From NCBI RefSeq assembly GCF_004519295.1, contig NZ_SOZH01000005.1:310001-374000 (forward strand): a stretch of 64,000 nucleotides of DNA, written 5' to 3'. The stretch comes from Cellulosimicrobium funkei (GTDB lineage Bacteria > Actinomycetota > Actinomycetes > Actinomycetales > Cellulomonadaceae). Under the pieces are notes generated by a model. It made no database searches and was not told the origin of the DNA. It saw only the letters and a list, made by a program, of their open reading frames with translations. Every line of letters starts with the position of its first letter. The stretch's first letter is position 1. Shown here in pieces: positions 46,582-55,603 of this stretch. The translations under genes and the position numbers were made by a program.

Positions 46582-46645
46582 CCGCCGAGCATGGGGTCGT
46601 GGCCTGTCAGAGCGACCCGACGGGCCACGACCCCATGCTCGGCGG
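46582..46645. repeat. Palindromic intergenic repeat, copy D
   Basis: Two perfect 23-base arms (46582-46604 and 46623-46645) surround an 18-base loop. The outer arm begins CCGCCGAGCATGGGGTCGTG. It aligns with copies B and C: GAGCA-n-G-n-GGTC-n-TGG, 22 bases, CCA-n-GACC-n-C-n-TG-CTCGGC. At positions where the sequence differs from copy C, the opposite arm changes to keep the pair. The element terminates the monooxygenase gene and its right arm encodes the last residues of the AbiEi-type protein. Confidence 0.8.
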
Positions 46646-47596
46646 GGGCCTTCCGCCGTTTCTGTGCAGAGCCACCCGGACAGTACGGCCGATCGTCCCG
46701 ACGTCGCGACCTGTGAAGCGCAGGACGTCGATCCTTCCCGTCGCGACCAGAGTGTTCTGCCGGGTTCGGTCTGAGAACACCGCATGCGGAGTGCTGTGGA
46801 CATCCTGACCGTCCAGCTCGGCGACGAGCCACCGACCGTCGCGGTAGCGCCAGGCCAGGTCGCCCCGTGCGACGACCCTCCCGCCGTGGTCGTGGACGGG
46901 AAGCTGCAGCGTGTGCGGCGGCACGCCCTCGTCGATGCAGTCGAGCCGGGCGAAGGACTCGAGGGGTGACTCGGCCCGCGCGTCGGCCATCTCCCACAGC
47001 GTGTGTCGACTGGCGACACCGCGTCTCCCGCGCGCGTGCTCGTGCGCGCGGCGCAGCCCGTCCGCGTCGATGAGGTCCTGGTGGAGGGCGGAGTCGAGCA
47101 CGGCGAGGCCGTTCGCGCGCGGGAGCTCGGGGACAGCCTGCGCGAGCGCCCAGTCGAGCGTCACGACCCGCCTGCCCCGAATCTCGACGGCCGTCATGCC
47201 TGCGTCGAACTGCCGTAGCGCGATCCCGTCGCGGTCGAGCCGGTTGCGCCCACGAGGGACGGCTGCCTCGGGCCGGAGGGTCGGCGGCAGCCCACGGACG
47301 CCGTGGAGGACGAGCGCACAGGGCCCGCCCGCCACCGCGTCCTCGCCGAAGGCGAGCAGGCCCGTCCACGCGGCCCGGGCTCGGCGCTCGTCCCACGACC
47401 GGTCGGCGAGCGGCGCGGTACTGACGTCGTAGACGCCGCGCGTCACGCGCACGAGGGTCGCCCGGCGCGTCAGGCCGGCCACGTCCTTGTCGCTCAGGCC
47501 GTGCCCTCGGCACTGGACGATGGAGACGAGACCGCCCTGGACCGCGGCGACGGAGAGCAGTGACGGGGGAATCTGAGCACGACGCACGGGTGCCAC
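46607..47596 (-). CDS. Solitary AbiEi-type antitoxin-like protein with DUF559-like C-terminus
   Basis: A 329-residue protein. The N-terminal part has an AbiEi-antitoxin-like winged helix: VQCRGHGLSDKDVAGLTRRA, then LVRVTRGVYDVSTAPLA. The C-terminal part (about 215-310) looks like a DUF559/Vsr-type nuclease fold: ESPLESFARLDCIDEG, WRYRDGRWLVAELDGQDVHS and ATGRIDVLRFTGRDV. No AbiEii toxin gene is adjacent. The last ~14 residues (RPPPSMGSWPVGSL) are encoded by one arm of palindrome D, so the C-terminus was probably altered by repeat insertion. The start is uncertain (GTG at 47596 or 47587). Function unknown. Confidence 0.72.
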   Translation of the reverse strand: MAPVRRAQIPPSLLSVAAVQGGLVSIVQCRGHGLSDKDVAGLTRRATLVRVTRGVYDVSTAPLADRSWDERRARAAWTGLLAFGEDAVAGGPCALVLHGVRGLPPTLRPEAAVPRGRNRLDRDGIALRQFDAGMTAVEIRGRRVVTLDWALAQAVPELPRANGLAVLDSALHQDLIDADGLRRAHEHARGRRGVASRHTLWEMADARAESPLESFARLDCIDEGVPPHTLQLPVHDHGGRVVARGDLAWRYRDGRWLVAELDGQDVHSTPHAVFSDRTRQNTLVATGRIDVLRFTGRDVGTIGRTVRVALHRNGGRPPPSMGSWPVGSL

Positions 47597-47640
47597 CCCA
47601 CCGCACGAGGACCCGTCGTCGTCGGGCCAGGCGACTGACC

Positions 47641-47677
47641 TGTGGACAACGACCCGACGTCGCGTCCTGTGGACGAC
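47641..47677 (-). other. Two DnaA-box-like 9-mers upstream of the AbiEi-type gene
   Basis: TTGTCCACA (minus strand, 47641-47649) equals the actinobacterial DnaA box consensus; 28 bases on, TCGTCCACA (47669-47677) differs by one base. Two boxes do not make an origin, but DnaA also regulates transcription, and the pair lies 45-80 bases upstream of the AbiEi-type start. Confidence 0.35.
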
Positions 47678-47740
47678 GCCGAGACCCCACGGCCGCCGTT
47701 CACCATGCGGTGGGAGCCCGTCCGGCTTCGTTGACGGGCG

Positions 47741-47765
47741 GCAACGGCATGTTCGGCGGGATGGG
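47741..47765 (+). repeat. Possible remnant half-copy of the palindromic repeat
   Basis: GGCATGTTCGGCGGG followed by ATGGGGTC resembles both arm ends of copy D (CCATGCTCGGCGGG and ATGGGGTC). With copy D it brackets the AbiEi-type gene. Confidence 0.3.
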
Positions 47766-47766
47766 G

Positions 47767-48117
47767 TCAGCCCTCTGCGACGACCATCGCTGAGGCGATC
47801 CCGGCGTCGTGCGAGATGCTCAGGTGCCAGGCCGTGATGCCGAGCGCGTCCGCACGTGCCGCGACCGTGCCGGTGATCTCGACCTCCGGCGGGCCGCCGA
47901 CGACGCGGTGCACCGTCGCGTCGTGCCAGCGCATGCCCGCGGGGGCACCCAGCGCCTTGGCGATGGCTTCCTTCGCCGCGAACCGCGCGGCGAGCGACGC
48001 GGGAGGCAGGTCACGCTCGGCCTCGGTGAACAGCTTCTCGCGGAGCCGGGGCGTGCGCTCCAGGGTCTCCATGAACCGCGCGACGTCCACGACGTCGATC
48101 CCCACGCCCTTGATCAT
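47767..48117 (-). CDS. acpS: Holo-[acyl-carrier-protein] synthase AcpS
   Basis: Attaches phosphopantetheine to acyl carrier proteins. The 116-residue protein has [20 protein letters not shown] with the Mg-binding Asp, [20 protein letters not shown] with the catalytic Glu, WHDATVHR, and [20 protein letters not shown] at the end. The ATG is leaderless behind TAGGGT. Confidence 0.96.
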   Translation of the reverse strand: MIKGVGIDVVDVARFMETLERTPRLREKLFTEAERDLPPASLAARFAAKEAIAKALGAPAGMRWHDATVHRVVGGPPEVEITGTVAARADALGITAWHLSISHDAGIASAMVVAEG

Positions 48118-48123
48118 GCGTCC

Positions 48124-48129
48124 ACCCTA
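48124..48129 (-). promoter_or_regulatory. -10 hexamer of leaderless acpS promoter
   Basis: TAGGGT on the minus strand ends 6 bases before the acpS ATG. Confidence 0.65.
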
Positions 48130-48155
48130 CGGTGGTGACCAGGCCTCCCCGCCTC

Positions 48156-48216
48156 CACGAGCAGGTGGTCCTGGTTCGTCCGGGAGACCGGACGAACCAG
48201 GACCACCTGGTCGGCG
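48156..48216 (+). repeat. Palindromic intergenic repeat, copy C
   Basis: Arms 48159-48183 and 48188-48212 pair almost perfectly around a GAGA loop, with a single mismatch near the base. The arm contains GAGCAGGTGGTCCTGG, then TTCGTCCGG. The distance between the conserved TGG and CCA ends is 22 bases, as in copies B and D. It sits between the 3' end of glmS and the acpS promoter and could terminate glmS antisense transcription or act as a REP-like element. Confidence 0.8.
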
Positions 48217-48242
48217 CGTGGGCGGGGGCGGGGCCGGGAGGG

Positions 48243-50120
48243 CTACTCGACCGTGACCGACTTCGCGAGGTTGCGCGGCTGGTCGACGTCGAGGCCCTTC
48301 GCCGTCGCGAGCGCCATCGCGAAGATCTGCAGCGGCACGACGGCCAGCAGCGGCGAGAGCAGCGTCGGGGACTCGGGGATCCAGAAGATCTCGTCCGCGT
48401 AGGGACGCACGGCGTCGTCCCCGTCCTCGGCGATGACGAGCGTGCGTGCGCCGCGCGCCCGGATCTCCTGGATGTTCGAGATGACCTTGGAGTGCAGGCC
48501 CTCGCGGCCCTTCGGCGACGGCACGACGACGAACACCGGCTGGCCCTCGTCGATCAGCGCGATCGGCCCGTGCTTGAGCTCGCCGGCCGCGAAGCCCTCC
48601 GCGTGGATGTACGCCAGCTCCTTGAGCTTGAGCGCGCCCTCGAGCGCGACGGGGAACCCGACGTGGCGCCCGAGGAACAGCACGGACGAGGCGTCCTTCA
48701 TCGACCGGGCGGTCGCGCGCACGTACTCGCCGCGCTCGATGACGGTCTGGATCTTGCGCGGCATCTCGCGCAGGTCCTCGAGGATCGCCGCGATCTCGTC
48801 GGGGAACTTGTTCCCGCGCAGCTGCGCGAGGTAGAGGCCCAGGAGGTACGCGGCGGTGATCTGCGACAGGAAGGCCTTCGTCGAGGCGACGGCGATCTCC
48901 GGGCCGGCGTGCGTGTAGAGCACGGCGTCGGACTCGCGCGGGATCGTCGACCCGTGCGTGTTGACGATCGAGATGACCTTCGCGCCCTGCTCGCGCGCGT
49001 GGCGCACGGCCATGAGCGTGTCCATGGTCTCGCCGGACTGGGTCACGGCGACGACGAGCGTCTTCTCGTCGACGATCGGGTCGCGGTAGCGGAACTCGTG
49101 CGCGAGCTCGACCTCGACCGGGATGCGGCACCAGTGCTCGATCGCGTACTTCGCGACGTGGCCCGAGTAGGCCGCCGTGCCGCACGCGACGACGATGATC
49201 TTGTCGACCGAGCGCAGCACGGCCTCGTCGATGCGCAGGTCGTCGAGCACGAGCTTGCCCGACGGGTCGGTGCGGCCGAGCAGGGTGTCGGCGACGGCGT
49301 GCGGCTGGTCGTGGATCTCCTTGTCCATGAAGGACGAGAAGCCGCCCTTCTCCGCGGCGGCCGCGTCCCAGTCGACCGTGTAGCGCTTCGCCTCGGCCGG
49401 GTTGCCGTCGAAGTCGGTCACCTCGACCGACGTCGGGGTGATCGTGACGATCTGGTCCTGCCCGAGCTCGAGCGCCTCCTTGGTGTGGGAGATGAACGCC
49501 GCGACGTCGGAGCCCAGGAAGTTCTCGCCCTCGCCCAGCCCGACGACGAGCGGCGAGTCGTGCCGCGCACCCACGACCGTGTCGGGGGCGTCGGCGTGCA
49601 CGGCGAGGAGCGTGAAGGTGCCCTCGAGCCGCCGCGCCACCTGCCCCATCGCGAGCGTGAGGTCCTTCGTGTCGCGGTACGCCCGCGCGAGGAGCTGCGC
49701 CGCGACCTCGGTGTCGGTCTCGGACCGGAACGTCACGCCCTCGGCGAGGAGCTCGGCCTTGAGGGTCGCGAAGTTCTCGACGATGCCGTTGTGGATCACG
49801 GCGAGGCGGTCGTCGTCCGCGAGGTGGGGGTGCGCGTTGGTGTCCGTCGGGCCGCCGTGCGTCGCCCACCGCGTGTGCCCGATCGACGCGGTCGCCGCGG
49901 GCAGCGGGTGCGTCTCGATCTCCTGCACGAGGTTCGCGAGCTTGCCGGACTTCTTCGCGAACGCGACGGCGTCGACGCCGGGCGCGACGAGCGCGACCCC
50001 GGCCGAGTCGTAGCCGCGGTACTCGAGCCGTCCGAGTCCTTCGAGAGCGACGTCGAGGGGTCGCCCCGAGGCCTCTCCGACCATGGTTCCAGGGCCTACG
50101 TAGCCCACGATTCCGCACAT
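48243..50120 (-). CDS. glmS: Glutamine-fructose-6-phosphate aminotransferase GlmS
   Basis: First enzyme of UDP-GlcNAc synthesis. The 625-residue protein starts MCGIVGYVGPG, with Cys2 as the glutaminase nucleophile. It has GYDSAGVALV, GHTRWATHGGPTDTNAHPHL and VVGARHDSPLVVGLGEGENF. Two SIS domains follow (VVACGTAAYSGHVAKYAIEH; VVAVTQSGETMDTLMAVRHA; VLFLGRHVGFPVALEGALKL), and it ends with the conserved QPRNLAKSVTVE. TAGACT lies 8 bases before the ATG, so the mRNA is leaderless and cannot carry a glmS ribozyme. Confidence 0.97.
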   Translation of the reverse strand: MCGIVGYVGPGTMVGEASGRPLDVALEGLGRLEYRGYDSAGVALVAPGVDAVAFAKKSGKLANLVQEIETHPLPAATASIGHTRWATHGGPTDTNAHPHLADDDRLAVIHNGIVENFATLKAELLAEGVTFRSETDTEVAAQLLARAYRDTKDLTLAMGQVARRLEGTFTLLAVHADAPDTVVGARHDSPLVVGLGEGENFLGSDVAAFISHTKEALELGQDQIVTITPTSVEVTDFDGNPAEAKRYTVDWDAAAAEKGGFSSFMDKEIHDQPHAVADTLLGRTDPSGKLVLDDLRIDEAVLRSVDKIIVVACGTAAYSGHVAKYAIEHWCRIPVEVELAHEFRYRDPIVDEKTLVVAVTQSGETMDTLMAVRHAREQGAKVISIVNTHGSTIPRESDAVLYTHAGPEIAVASTKAFLSQITAAYLLGLYLAQLRGNKFPDEIAAILEDLREMPRKIQTVIERGEYVRATARSMKDASSVLFLGRHVGFPVALEGALKLKELAYIHAEGFAAGELKHGPIALIDEGQPVFVVVPSPKGREGLHSKVISNIQEIRARGARTLVIAEDGDDAVRPYADEIFWIPESPTLLSPLLAVVPLQIFAMALATAKGLDVDQPRNLAKSVTVE

Positions 50121-50128
50121 GGTGATCG

Positions 50129-50134
50129 AGTCTA
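50129..50134 (-). promoter_or_regulatory. -10 hexamer of leaderless glmS promoter
   Basis: TAGACT on the minus strand ends 8 bases before the glmS ATG. Confidence 0.6.
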
Positions 50135-50309
50135 GCCACGGACCCGCGGCGCTTCGGGGCCGCGCGATCCCGCGGTTCTTCGTGAGGTCCGCTGCCTAAT
50201 CGGGGCCCCCGCGGCGCGCGAGCCGTCCTCGCGCCCGCGGCCTCGTCGTGTCCCGGCCCGTGGCGCGTTCGCCGGGCGTGGGACGCGCGGCACCGCGAGG
50301 CTGGTGCTC

Positions 50310-51206
50310 GTGCCCACCGTCCGGATCGGTCTCTCGGGGTGGCGGTACGCCGACTGGCGCGGACCGTTCTACCCCGCGGGGCTCCCCCAGCGCCGCGAGC
50401 TCGAGCACGTCGCCTCGCTCTTCCCCGCCGTCGAGCTCAACGGGTCGTTCTACTCGTTGCAGCGGCCGTCGTCGTTCGTCGCGTGGCGCGACCAGACTCC
50501 CGAGGGCTTCACGTTCGCGGTCAAGGGACCGCGCTTCGTCACCCACATGAAGCGGCTGCGGGACGTGCGGACGCCGGTCGCCAACTTCCTCGCGAGCGGC
50601 GTCCTCGCGCTCAGCAGCAGGCTCGGGCCCGTCCTGTGGCAGCTCCCCGCGCGCACCACCTTCGACCACGACCTGCTCGACGCGTTCCTCACGCTCCTGC
50701 CGCGCACCACCGGCGAGGCGGCGCGGCTCGCGCACGAGCACGACGACCGCCTGCGCGCGCCCGCCTGGACGGAGACCGACGCGGACCGCCCGCTCGTGCA
50801 CGCGCTCGAGCCGCGGCACGCGTCGTTCGCCACGCCGGAGGCGCTCGACCTCCTGCGCCGGCACGGGGTGGCGTTCGCCGTGTCGGACGGCGCGGGCCGG
50901 TGGCCGCTCGTCGAGGCGGTCACGAGCCCGCTCGTGTACGTGCGCCTGCACGGGGACCAGGAGCTCTACCGCAGCGGCTACCGGCCGCACGTGCTCGACG
51001 CGTGGGCCGAGCGCGTGCGCGCCTGGCACGCCGCGGGCCACGACGTCGAGGTCTACTTCGACAACGACGTGGACGCCCACGCCCCGGCCGACGCGCTCGC
51101 CCTCATGGCCCGCCTGCCCGACCTCGCGCTCCCCGGCCCGGGGCCCGCCGTCGAGCCGGCGCCGCGCCGTCGTCGGGCCGCGCGCGGGGCGGACGACGCC
51201 CGCTGA
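50310..51206 (+). CDS. DUF72 family protein
   Basis: A 298-residue TIM-barrel-like DUF72 protein (YecE family). It has [79 protein letters not shown] and [20 protein letters not shown]. The biochemical function of the family is not established. GTG 50310 (GAGG 9 bases upstream) is preferred to GTG 50304, where spacing would be too short. The tail is Arg-rich (PRRRRAARG). Confidence 0.88.
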   Translation: MPTVRIGLSGWRYADWRGPFYPAGLPQRRELEHVASLFPAVELNGSFYSLQRPSSFVAWRDQTPEGFTFAVKGPRFVTHMKRLRDVRTPVANFLASGVLALSSRLGPVLWQLPARTTFDHDLLDAFLTLLPRTTGEAARLAHEHDDRLRAPAWTETDADRPLVHALEPRHASFATPEALDLLRRHGVAFAVSDGAGRWPLVEAVTSPLVYVRLHGDQELYRSGYRPHVLDAWAERVRAWHAAGHDVEVYFDNDVDAHAPADALALMARLPDLALPGPGPAVEPAPRRRRAARGADDAR

Positions 51207-51287
51207 GACGACCCGCGGAGGGCGGCCTCGCGGTGCCCTCGTCGGGACGCGAAGCCGCCCCGTGCACCGGCACGGGCGCGCATCCGG

Positions 51288-51293
51288 CAGAAT
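51288..51293 (+). promoter_or_regulatory. -10 hexamer candidate of leaderless coaA promoter
   Basis: CAGAAT ends 7 bases before the coaA GTG at 51301. Confidence 0.45.
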
Positions 51294-51300
51294 CGGGCGG

Positions 51301-52290
51301 GTGTCCTCCCCCGCCGACGACCCGTCCGACCTCCTGCGGGCCCACCTGGCCGCGCCGTCGTCCTCGCCGTACGTCGATCTCGACCGGGCCGTGTGGAGCC
51401 GGCTGTCGGAGTCGACGCCGCTGCCGCTGACCGACGACGACGTCGCGCGCCTGCGCGGCCTCGGTGACCCGATCGACCTCGCCGAGGTCGACGCCGTCTA
51501 CCGGCCGCTCTCGCGCCTGCTCAACCTCTACGTCACCGCGACGTCCGGCCTGCACGAGGCGACGTCGACGTTCCTGCGCGAGGAGACCGGCAACACGCCG
51601 TACGTCATCGGCGTGGCCGGCTCCGTGGCCGTCGGGAAGTCGACGACGGCGCGCGTGCTGCGCGAGATGCTGGCCCGCTGGCCGGAGACGCCGCGCGTCG
51701 AGCTCATCACGACCGACGGCTTCCTCTACCCCAACGCGGAGCTCGCGCGCCGCGGCCTCATGGACCGCAAGGGCTTCCCCGAGTCCTACGACCGTCGCGC
51801 GCTCATCCGGTTCCTGTCCAAGGTCAAGGCGGGGCACGCCGAGGTGCGGGCCCCCGTCTACGACCACCTCACGTACGACATCGTGCCGGGGGCCGAGGCC
51901 GTCGTCCGCAAGCCCGACGTCCTCGTCGTCGAGGGCCTCAACGTGCTCCAGCCGGCGCGCCCGAGCGCGCACGACGAGTCGACCGTCGCCGTGTCGGACT
52001 TCTTCGACTTCTCGATCTACGTGGACGCCCGCACGCGCAACATCCGCCAGTGGTACGTCGACCGGTTCCTCGCGCTGCGCCGCACCGCGTTCGCGCGCCC
52101 CGAGTCGTACTTCCGCCGCTACGCCGACCTCACGGACGAGCAGGCGGTGGAGCGGGCGAAGTCGATCTGGGACGCGATCAACGCGCCGAACCTCGAGCAG
52201 AACATCCTGCCGACGCGCGGCCGCGCGACCCTCGTCCTCACGAAGGGCTCGGACCACTCGGTCCAGCGCGTCCGCCTGCGCAAGCTCTGA
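51301..52290 (+). CDS. coaA: Type I pantothenate kinase
   Basis: Phosphorylates pantothenate, first step of coenzyme A synthesis. The 329-residue protein has [20 protein letters not shown] (Walker A), [62 protein letters not shown] and the feedback/substrate region [20 protein letters not shown]. It ends [20 protein letters not shown]. The GTG at 51301 is chosen from position and length. A longer in-frame start (51262) would add non-conserved residues. Confidence 0.96.
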   Translation: MSSPADDPSDLLRAHLAAPSSSPYVDLDRAVWSRLSESTPLPLTDDDVARLRGLGDPIDLAEVDAVYRPLSRLLNLYVTATSGLHEATSTFLREETGNTPYVIGVAGSVAVGKSTTARVLREMLARWPETPRVELITTDGFLYPNAELARRGLMDRKGFPESYDRRALIRFLSKVKAGHAEVRAPVYDHLTYDIVPGAEAVVRKPDVLVVEGLNVLQPARPSAHDESTVAVSDFFDFSIYVDARTRNIRQWYVDRFLALRRTAFARPESYFRRYADLTDEQAVERAKSIWDAINAPNLEQNILPTRGRATLVLTKGSDHSVQRVRLRKL

Positions 52291-52316
52291 GGCGGCACGC
52301 TCAGCACAGGGCAGGG

Positions 52317-53186
52317 TCAGGTCGCGCGGGGCGGCGTGCCCGACGACGTCGCCCCCGACGACCCGGGCGGCACCGTCCCGGAGGCGTCCGCCGCGCGCGG
52401 ACGGGGCGCGGGCGCGCCGGTCACCGGCCCGGTCGCGGGGTTCCCGCCGGCCGTCGCGCCCCCGCCGGGCGCGGTCGCGGCCGGCGTCCCGCCGGTCGTC
52501 GGCGCGGCCCCGGCCGGGTCGGTCGCATCCTCTCCGACAGGCACCCGCGCCGTCGGCGGCAGCTCGCCGCGCTGGCGCGCGCGCATCATGAGCACGCGGT
52601 CGATGACGAACCCGCTCCCGACGCCCAGCACGATGCCCACGACCATCGCGAGCAGCGGCTCGTGGCCCAGCCAGCGGGCGGCGACGAGCCCGATGAGCAC
52701 CGAGTAGACGGCCCACGTCACCGCCGCGATGCCGGAGAACGCCATGAACCGACGCCGCGGGTACCCGACGGCGCCGGCCGTCATGTTCACCGCGACGCGG
52801 CCCACGGGGATGTAGCGCGCCGCGAGGATGAACGACGCCCCGCGGTGCGCGAGGGCGCGCTCGGCCCACCCCACGGCGCGCCGCCCGCGGGGCGTGCGCA
52901 GGATGCGCAGACGCTCCGTGCCGACGGCGCGACCGATCGCGAACGCGATCTGGTCCCCGGTCCAGGCACCCAGGGCCGCGACGAGGAGCACGAGGACGAG
53001 GTTCGGCTCGCCGGTCGCGTGCGCGGAGACCGCGAGCGTGATGACGACCGACTCGCTGGGGACCGGCGGGAAGAACCCGTCGATCGTCGCGAAGCCGAAC
53101 AGGGCGGGATAGATCCACGCGGACGCCGCGAGGGCGAGAATCCAGTGCTCGAGATTCTCCAGGAAGGTCGACACGGCGTCCGGCAA
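52317..53186 (-). CDS. DedA-family membrane protein
   Basis: A 289-residue polytopic protein of the DedA/VTT family. It has YPALFGFATIDGFFPPVPSE at the first re-entrant region, VVITLAVSAHATGEP, GAWTGDQIAFAIGRAVG and the conserved ILAARYIPVGRVAVNMTAGA (R-x-x-P-x-x-R). Further transmembrane segments lie at about 140-160 and 165-190. The last 85 residues are a Pro/Gly/Ala/Thr-rich tail. DedA proteins flip undecaprenyl phosphate or phospholipids, but this subgroup is not assigned. The TTG start is chosen because GAGGA lies 5 bases upstream; GTG 53174 is an alternative. Confidence 0.88.
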   Translation of the reverse strand: MPDAVSTFLENLEHWILALAASAWIYPALFGFATIDGFFPPVPSESVVITLAVSAHATGEPNLVLVLLVAALGAWTGDQIAFAIGRAVGTERLRILRTPRGRRAVGWAERALAHRGASFILAARYIPVGRVAVNMTAGAVGYPRRRFMAFSGIAAVTWAVYSVLIGLVAARWLGHEPLLAMVVGIVLGVGSGFVIDRVLMMRARQRGELPPTARVPVGEDATDPAGAAPTTGGTPAATAPGGGATAGGNPATGPVTGAPAPRPRAADASGTVPPGSSGATSSGTPPRAT

Positions 53187-53261
53187 CGGCGTCCTCGTTC
53201 GTCTGCTGGCGGGGAGGCCAGGCGGGCGGTGGCGGCAGGTCGGTCGTCCTGCACCAGGACA

Positions 53262-53267
53262 AGCCTA
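53262..53267 (-). promoter_or_regulatory. -10 hexamer candidate for the DedA gene
   Basis: TAGGCT on the minus strand, giving a leader of about 70 bases that contains the GAGGA ribosome site. The rest of the 265-base gap to def shows no gene. Confidence 0.35.
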
Positions 53268-53451
53268 CGGAGCGCGAGGACGACGACCATCAGGGAGACC
53301 CCCGGTTCACCCCTGAGGACCCCGGGCGCGACGGTGCCGCGCCCGTGACGATTCTGCCGTGCCCGCCGCGGCAGGGTCGTCATCCCGGCGGACGACTTCC
53401 CGCGGCGGGCCCGTACGTCGTGAGGACCAGGGGCCGCGGACGCCCGGTGGG

Positions 53452-54096
53452 CTAGTTCCCGGCGCCCGGGAGCCGCGCGACCCCGAGGGTCGAGGACAGC
53501 GTGCGCAGGTCGGCGGCGTCGAGGTAGAGCTCGCCCCGCAGGTGGTCCGTCTCGTGCTGGACGATGCGCGCGGGCCACCCGGTCAGCACGTCGTCGAACG
53601 GCTCGCCGGCCTCGTCCTGGCCCGTGAGCCGGACGGCGTGGGCGCGCGTCCGCTCGGCCTGCCAGCCGTGCACGGAGAGGCAGCCCTCGAAGAACGTGCG
53701 GGTCTCCTCGCCGACGACCTCGTAGCGCGGGTTCACGAGCACCCGGTACTCCAGGGGGCTTCGCTCCCGGTCGTCGTCGACGTCCGGGGCACCCGGGTCC
53801 TCGACCACGGCCACCGCGAGGCCGAGGCCGACCTGCGGCGCGGCGAGCCCCACTCCGGGCGCCGCGCGCATGGTCGCGCGCATCGCGTCGAGGAAGCTCG
53901 GCAGCGCGTCGCCGAGCTGGCCCGCGTACGGCACGGCCGGCGTGCGCAGCACGGGGTGGCCGGCCTGCACGATCGGCAGGACGCCGTCGGGGTAGGCGGC
54001 GAGGAGCGCGAGCACGTGCTCGCGCAGCGCCTCGTCGACCCCCTGCCGCACGCTCGTGCCCGCCTCGCGTCCCGTCGGCCGTCCCGACGCGCTCAC
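53452..54096 (-). CDS. def: Peptide deformylase
   Basis: Removes the N-formyl group from nascent proteins. The 214-residue metalloenzyme has motif 1 [20 protein letters not shown], motif 2 [13 protein letters not shown] with the metal cysteine, and motif 3 [17 protein letters not shown] with the HExxH histidines. About 30 extra residues precede the fold. The GTG overlaps the glmM stop (GTGA), so def is cotranscribed with glmM. Confidence 0.95.
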   Translation of the reverse strand: MSASGRPTGREAGTSVRQGVDEALREHVLALLAAYPDGVLPIVQAGHPVLRTPAVPYAGQLGDALPSFLDAMRATMRAAPGVGLAAPQVGLGLAVAVVEDPGAPDVDDDRERSPLEYRVLVNPRYEVVGEETRTFFEGCLSVHGWQAERTRAHAVRLTGQDEAGEPFDDVLTGWPARIVQHETDHLRGELYLDAADLRTLSSTLGVARLPGAGN

Positions 54097-55454
54097 AGGG
54101 CGAGCCGCTCGCGCACGACGCCCGCGAGCTGCCCGGCGACCGCGTCGGCCTGCTGCTGCGTCGCCGCCTCGACCATGACCCGGACGAGCGGCTCGGTGCC
54201 CGACGGCCGCAGGAGCACCCGCCCCGTCTCGCCGAGCGAGCGCTCCGCACCGGCGACCGCGGCCAGCAGCGCCTCGTCGGTCGACGCGCGCGCCTTGTCC
54301 ACGCCCGGGACGTTGAGGAGGGTCTGCGGGAGCCGCTGCACGACACCCGCGAGGTCCGCGAGCTTCTGGCCCGTCGCGCGCACCCGCGCCGCGAGCTGGA
54401 GGGCCGTGAGCACGCCGTCGCCCGTCGTCGCGTAGCGCGACATGACGATGTGGCCTGACTGCTCGCCGCCCAGGCCGTAGCCGTGGGCGCGCATCTCCTC
54501 GAGCACGTACCGGTCGCCGACCGCCGTCTGGACGGTGCTGATCCCCGCCGCGCGCATCGCGAGGAGGAGCCCCAGGTTGCTCATGACCGTCACGACGAGC
54601 GTGTCGTGCGGGAGCGCGCCCTCGTCCTTGAGCGCGAGGGCGAGGACGCCCATGATCTGGTCGCCGTCGACGACGGTGCCCCCGTGGTCGACCGCGATGC
54701 AGCGGTCCGCGTCGCCGTCGAACGCGACGCCGAAGTCGGCCTCGGACGCGACGACGACGGCCTGGAGCTGCTCCGGGTGGTTCGAGCCGCACGCCGCGTT
54801 GATGTTGCGGCCGTCGGGGCTCGCGTTGATGACGACGACGTCCGCCCCGGCCGCACGCAGCGCCGCGGGCCCGACGTCGCTCGCCGCGCCGTTCGCGCAG
54901 TCGACCGCGATCCGCAGGCCGGCCAGCGGCTTGTGGTCCTCGTCGGCGCCGATGCTCGACATGAGGTGCTCGACGTACGCGCCGCCCGCGCGGCCCGAGT
55001 CCGGGGAGATGCGGCCGACGACGCCGTGCGTCGGGCGCTCCCACTCCTGGCCCAGGAGGCTCTCGATGCGGTCCTCGACCGCGTCGTCGAGCTTCACGCC
55101 GCCGCGCGCGAGGAACTTGATCCCGTTGTCCTGCATGGGGTTGTGCGACGCCGAGATGACGACGCCGAAGTCGACGTCCATGGTGCTCGTCAGGTAGGCG
55201 ACCGCCGGGGTCGGCAGGACTCCGACGTCCTTCACGTCGACGCCCGCGCTCGCGAGCCCCGCGATGAGCGCCGCGCCGAGGAACTCCCCGGACACGCGCG
55301 TGTCGCGCCCGACGACCGCGCGCGGGCGGTGCCCTTCCTCCTGACCGCTCGCGAGCACGCGGGCCGCGGCGACGCCGAGGTCCAGCGCGAGCTCCGCCGT
55401 CACGTTGCCGTTCGCGAGACCGCGCACCCCGTCGGTGCCGAAAAGCCGTCCCAT
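54093..55454 (-). CDS. glmM: Phosphoglucosamine mutase GlmM
   Basis: Converts glucosamine 6-phosphate to glucosamine 1-phosphate for UDP-GlcNAc. The 453-residue protein starts [19 protein letters not shown]. The phosphoserine loop is [20 protein letters not shown], metal binding is [20 protein letters not shown], sugar recognition is [19 protein letters not shown], and the phosphate site is [27 protein letters not shown] lies 5 bases before the ATG. Confidence 0.97.
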   Translation of the reverse strand: MGRLFGTDGVRGLANGNVTAELALDLGVAAARVLASGQEEGHRPRAVVGRDTRVSGEFLGAALIAGLASAGVDVKDVGVLPTPAVAYLTSTMDVDFGVVISASHNPMQDNGIKFLARGGVKLDDAVEDRIESLLGQEWERPTHGVVGRISPDSGRAGGAYVEHLMSSIGADEDHKPLAGLRIAVDCANGAASDVGPAALRAAGADVVVINASPDGRNINAACGSNHPEQLQAVVVASEADFGVAFDGDADRCIAVDHGGTVVDGDQIMGVLALALKDEGALPHDTLVVTVMSNLGLLLAMRAAGISTVQTAVGDRYVLEEMRAHGYGLGGEQSGHIVMSRYATTGDGVLTALQLAARVRATGQKLADLAGVVQRLPQTLLNVPGVDKARASTDEALLAAVAGAERSLGETGRVLLRPSGTEPLVRVMVEAATQQQADAVAGQLAGVVRERLAL

Positions 55455-55551
55455 GGAAGTCCTTCCCCTCGTACCGGCCGTACGCCGACCGTACGACCGT
55501 CAGCCGCTGCCCGCCGTCGACGGGTCTTGGTCACCGCTCCTCACAAACGCC

Positions 55552-55586
55552 GTCGGCCCCGGTGGACGAGGTCCACCGGGGCCGAC
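55552..55586 (-). terminator. Terminator downstream of rplM-rpsI
   Basis: GTCGGCCCCGGTGGAC and GTCCACCGGGGCCGAC form a perfect 16-bp stem with a GAG loop, 18 bases after the rpsI stop and before glmM. Confidence 0.9.
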
Positions 55587-55603
55587 GAGCGCACAGCGCA
55601 GGA

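Noticed and set aside
46582-46645. Terminal inverted repeats of an insertion sequence
   Set aside because: Arms face each other across only 18 bases, with no transposase gene anywhere in the window; a hairpin repeat explains it better.
46607-47596. A complete AbiE type IV toxin-antitoxin system
   Set aside because: Only an AbiEi-like protein is present; neither neighbour resembles the AbiEii nucleotidyltransferase toxin.
47641-47677. A replication origin at the DnaA boxes
   Set aside because: Only two boxes, no AT-rich unwinding region, and no dnaA, dnaN or gyrB nearby.
48243-50309. A glmS ribozyme upstream of glmS
   Set aside because: The -10 box lies 8 bases before the ATG, so there is no leader RNA to hold a ribozyme, and no matching core is visible.
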